Below, piece by piece: positions 14,735 to 16,032 of a DNA stretch of 16,032 bases. The translations under genes were made by a program, and so were the position numbers. This DNA comes from an uncultured Clostridia bacterium (GTDB taxonomy: Bacteria > Bacillota > Clostridia > RUG12999), in the NCBI GenBank assembly GCA_934792465.1, contig CAKVOK010000066.1, positions 1 to 16,032 on the forward strand, written 5' to 3'. The notes beneath the pieces are model-generated. The model saw only the letters and a program-made list of their open reading frames with translations, was not told the origin of the DNA and searched no databases. Within the stretch, counting starts at the first letter, position 1. Each line of letters opens with the position of its first letter.

Positions 14735-14783
14735 CGCCCTTTTCCGCCGAAAACTACGGTATGCAAAAGGGCGTTATTTTTTT
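14735..14783 (+). terminator. Intrinsic terminator after asparagine synthase
   Basis: CGCCCTTTT (14735-14743) pairs perfectly with AAAAGGGCG (14765-14773). A smaller CCG/CGG stem can form in the loop, and a T-rich tail (TTATTTTTTT, 14774-14783) follows. It begins 9 nt after the stop codon. Confidence 0.9.
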
Positions 14784-14825
14784 AAATTTATACTGTTTTG
14801 TATCAAATTTTATACGTGAATAAGA

Positions 14826-14854
14826 TTGACAATTTTAAGATTATATAGTATAAT
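14826..14854 (+). promoter_or_regulatory. Consensus sigma-A promoter of the nucleotidyltransferase gene
   Basis: A perfect TTGACA (14826-14831), a 17-nt spacer and a perfect TATAAT (14849-14854) lie 36 nt upstream of the ATG. Transcription is predicted to be strong and constitutive; no operator-like palindrome overlaps it. Confidence 0.93.
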
Positions 14855-14890
14855 GAAGTTAATAAAACAATAGTTTGGGAGGAATACAGC

Positions 14891-15763
14891 ATGAAAAAAA
14901 CAACACTTGTTGTTATGGCAGCAGGAATGGGCAGCAGATTCGGCGGATTAAAGCAAATCGAACCTGTCGGCGAAGGCAACAGAGCAATTTTGGATTATTC
15001 CGTATACGATGCAAAAGAAGCGGGGTTTGATAAAGTCGTATTTATTATAAAAAAGGAAATTGAAAAGGATTTCAGAGATACAGTGGGTAAACGTATCGAA
15101 AACATGATAGATGCAGACTATGTTTTCCAAAGTCTGGATAAAATCCCGGCAGGCTTCAAGCTTCCGGAGAACAGGGTAAAACCTCTCGGCACAGGTCATG
15201 CGATACTCTGCGCAAGGGACGCCGTAGATACGCCGTTTGCCGTTATAAACGCTGACGATTACTACGGAAAACAGGGATATAAAATCGTAAACGAGCATCT
15301 GAAAAATTCGGACGAATACGCTATGGTCGCATTTGAGCTTATGAAAACCGTAACGGAAAACGGAACTGTTTCGAGAGGCGTATGCCACACTGAAAACGGC
15401 TATCTCAAAACCGTAACGGAAATAACAAGCATAAACAGCGACGGTACATACAATGATGATAACGGCAAAAAGATTCAGCTTCCCGAAGATACGCTTGTTT
15501 CCATGAACCTTTTCGGACTGAATCCGAGCATATTCGGATACCTTGAAGACGGTCTTTCGGAATTTTTGAAAAACAACGCCGACAACATCAAGAGCGAATA
15601 TTTCCTGCCCACGGTTATCGACAGCCTTATAAAGGCAGGCAAGGAAAAGGTTAAAATGCTCAGCACACCGGACAAGTGGTACGGCGTGACTTACAGAGAG
15701 GATTTGGACACCGTTAAATCCGCAATTGCCGAATTTACAAAACAGGGATTATATAAATTTTAA
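14891..15763 (+). CDS. Nucleotidyltransferase family protein (sugar-phosphate nucleotidylyltransferase-like)
   Basis: This 290-residue protein has the NTP-transferase fold. The N-terminal LVVMAAGMGSRFGGLKQIEPVG (residues 6-27) is the nucleotide-binding loop of sugar-1-phosphate nucleotidyltransferases. PLGTGHAILCARDAV (98-112) and VINADDYYG (118-126), with its metal-binding Asp pair, follow as expected. It lacks the extended C-terminal part of GlmU and the long insertions of GalU, and resembles a family commonly annotated only as 'nucleotidyltransferase' in Clostridia, so substrate and sugar are unknown. ATG 14891 has GGGAGG 7 nt upstream. It is monocistronic, with its own consensus promoter and terminator; neighbours give no hint of a polysaccharide cluster. 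Confidence 0.88.
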   Translation: MKKTTLVVMAAGMGSRFGGLKQIEPVGEGNRAILDYSVYDAKEAGFDKVVFIIKKEIEKDFRDTVGKRIENMIDADYVFQSLDKIPAGFKLPENRVKPLGTGHAILCARDAVDTPFAVINADDYYGKQGYKIVNEHLKNSDEYAMVAFELMKTVTENGTVSRGVCHTENGYLKTVTEITSINSDGTYNDDNGKKIQLPEDTLVSMNLFGLNPSIFGYLEDGLSEFLKNNADNIKSEYFLPTVIDSLIKAGKEKVKMLSTPDKWYGVTYREDLDTVKSAIAEFTKQGLYKF

Positions 15764-15810
15764 AAAAATGCGATGGGGCTGCAGAAAATAACAGTCCCTC
15801 GCATTTTTTT
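15764..15810 (+). terminator. Intrinsic terminator after the nucleotidyltransferase gene
   Basis: ATGCGA-GGGG-CTG (within 15768-15781) pairs with CAG-TCCC-TCGCAT (within 15791-15804), with one bulged T and one G-U pair. An A-run lies before the stem and a T-run (15804-15810) after it, so it may also work in the opposite direction. It starts directly at the stop codon. Confidence 0.9.
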
Positions 15811-15851
15811 AATAAATTTTATTACATTAATATTAAATTATTTTGTATCAC

Positions 15852-15880
15852 TTGAAATTATATTGCTTTTATGGTATAAT
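15852..15880 (+). promoter_or_regulatory. Strong sigma-A promoter for a gene or RNA beyond the window
   Basis: TTGAAA (15852-15857), 17 nt, TATAAT (15875-15880), with TATGG just before the -10 giving a partial extended -10. Transcription would start near 15887. No ribosome site or start codon follows within the remaining 145 nt, so it drives a long leader or an RNA gene. Confidence 0.8.
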
Positions 15881-15887
15881 AAAAACG

Positions 15888-16032
15888 TACAATTAAATAA
15901 CAGAAAGCTAGCGCTTTCCTTATAAGGTTGTTTTTATTGCTTTCTTCGACCGTTCACGGTCTTGAAAGAATAAATCTATAAAATAAATATTGCGTCTGCG
16001 GACGCAGGTTTCAAGGTAGATTTATTGTTATC
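15888..16032 (+). promoter_or_regulatory. Structured untranslated leader or RNA, truncated by the window end
   Basis: Downstream of the promoter are several stems. The first is GAAAGC/GCTTTC (15903-15908 with 15913-15918). The second has CTTTC/GAAAG (15940-15944 with 15964-15968) enclosing GACCG/CGGTC (15948-15952 with 15957-15961). The third is a 10-bp stem AATAAATCTA/TAGATTTATT (15969-15978 with 16017-16026) enclosing TGCGTC/GACGCA (15991-15996 with 16001-16006). CTTGAAA (15961-15967) can also pair with TTTCAAG (16009-16015), which excludes part of the others. I checked it from memory against common riboswitches, T-boxes, 6S, SRP and RNase P RNA cores and recognised none. It is a candidate cis-regulatory leader or unrecognised RNA. 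Confidence 0.45.

Noticed and set aside
14796..15850. The 10-mer TTTTGTATCA occurs upstream of both right-hand promoters (14796-14805, 15841-15850)
   Set aside because: Its distance to the -35 differs (20 nt versus 1 nt) and it is not palindromic, so a shared operator is unlikely.

Overview
The window is about 16 kb from the chromosome of a low- to moderate-GC, probably anaerobic, endospore-forming member of the Clostridia (Bacillota). The basis is a complete bacterial V/A-type ATPase operon, a dipicolinate synthase pair (dpaAB, spore-specific), strong Shine-Dalgarno sites, consensus sigma-A promoters, and a palindromic repeat family that I recall from gut Ruminococcaceae/Oscillospiraceae-type genomes. 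The taxonomic placement is inference; there is no rRNA or tRNA here to confirm it.

From 10756 down to 135, on the minus strand, lies one long apparent operon: an ACT-domain UPF0237 protein, a UPF0210 (DUF711/'PFL family') protein, then nine V-ATPase subunit genes in the order G/H-like, C, I, K, F, E, A, B, D. Most junctions are 0-40 nt, and a candidate sigma-A promoter sits at 10798-10825. The exception is a 468-nt gap between B and D filled by nested palindromic repeats (about 836-1127). The operon runs off into a hairpin-rich left end (1-60). The products form a soluble A3B3 head, a D/F rotor axle, the C adaptor, E/G peripheral stalks, and the membrane part I plus K-ring. The two leading genes encode widely conserved proteins of unknown function.

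The middle (10757-11380) holds a one-gene unit on the plus strand encoding a 30-residue protein with one hydrophobic segment and cysteines at both ends. It has a strong ribosome site and its own terminator.

From 11383 to 14783 is a sporulation-flavoured pair of divergent units. dpaA-dpaB (minus) make dipicolinic acid, the spore-core chelate. A class II asparagine synthetase (plus) is transcribed the other way. Both sides of the 139-nt divergent region carry matches to the mother-cell sigma-K pattern (AC, 16 nt, CATAnnnTA).

The right part (14826-15810) is a monocistronic sugar-phosphate nucleotidyltransferase-like gene with a perfect TTGACA-17-TATAAT promoter and a clear terminator. The last 180 nt contain another strong promoter followed by a structured untranslated leader that is cut by the window edge.

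I did not find an obviously new defence or mobile system. The points most worth a second look are the Cys-flanked miniprotein, the shared sporulation-type promoter region, the repeat block inside the ATPase operon, the truncated structured leader, and the UPF0237/UPF0210 pair heading the ATPase operon.
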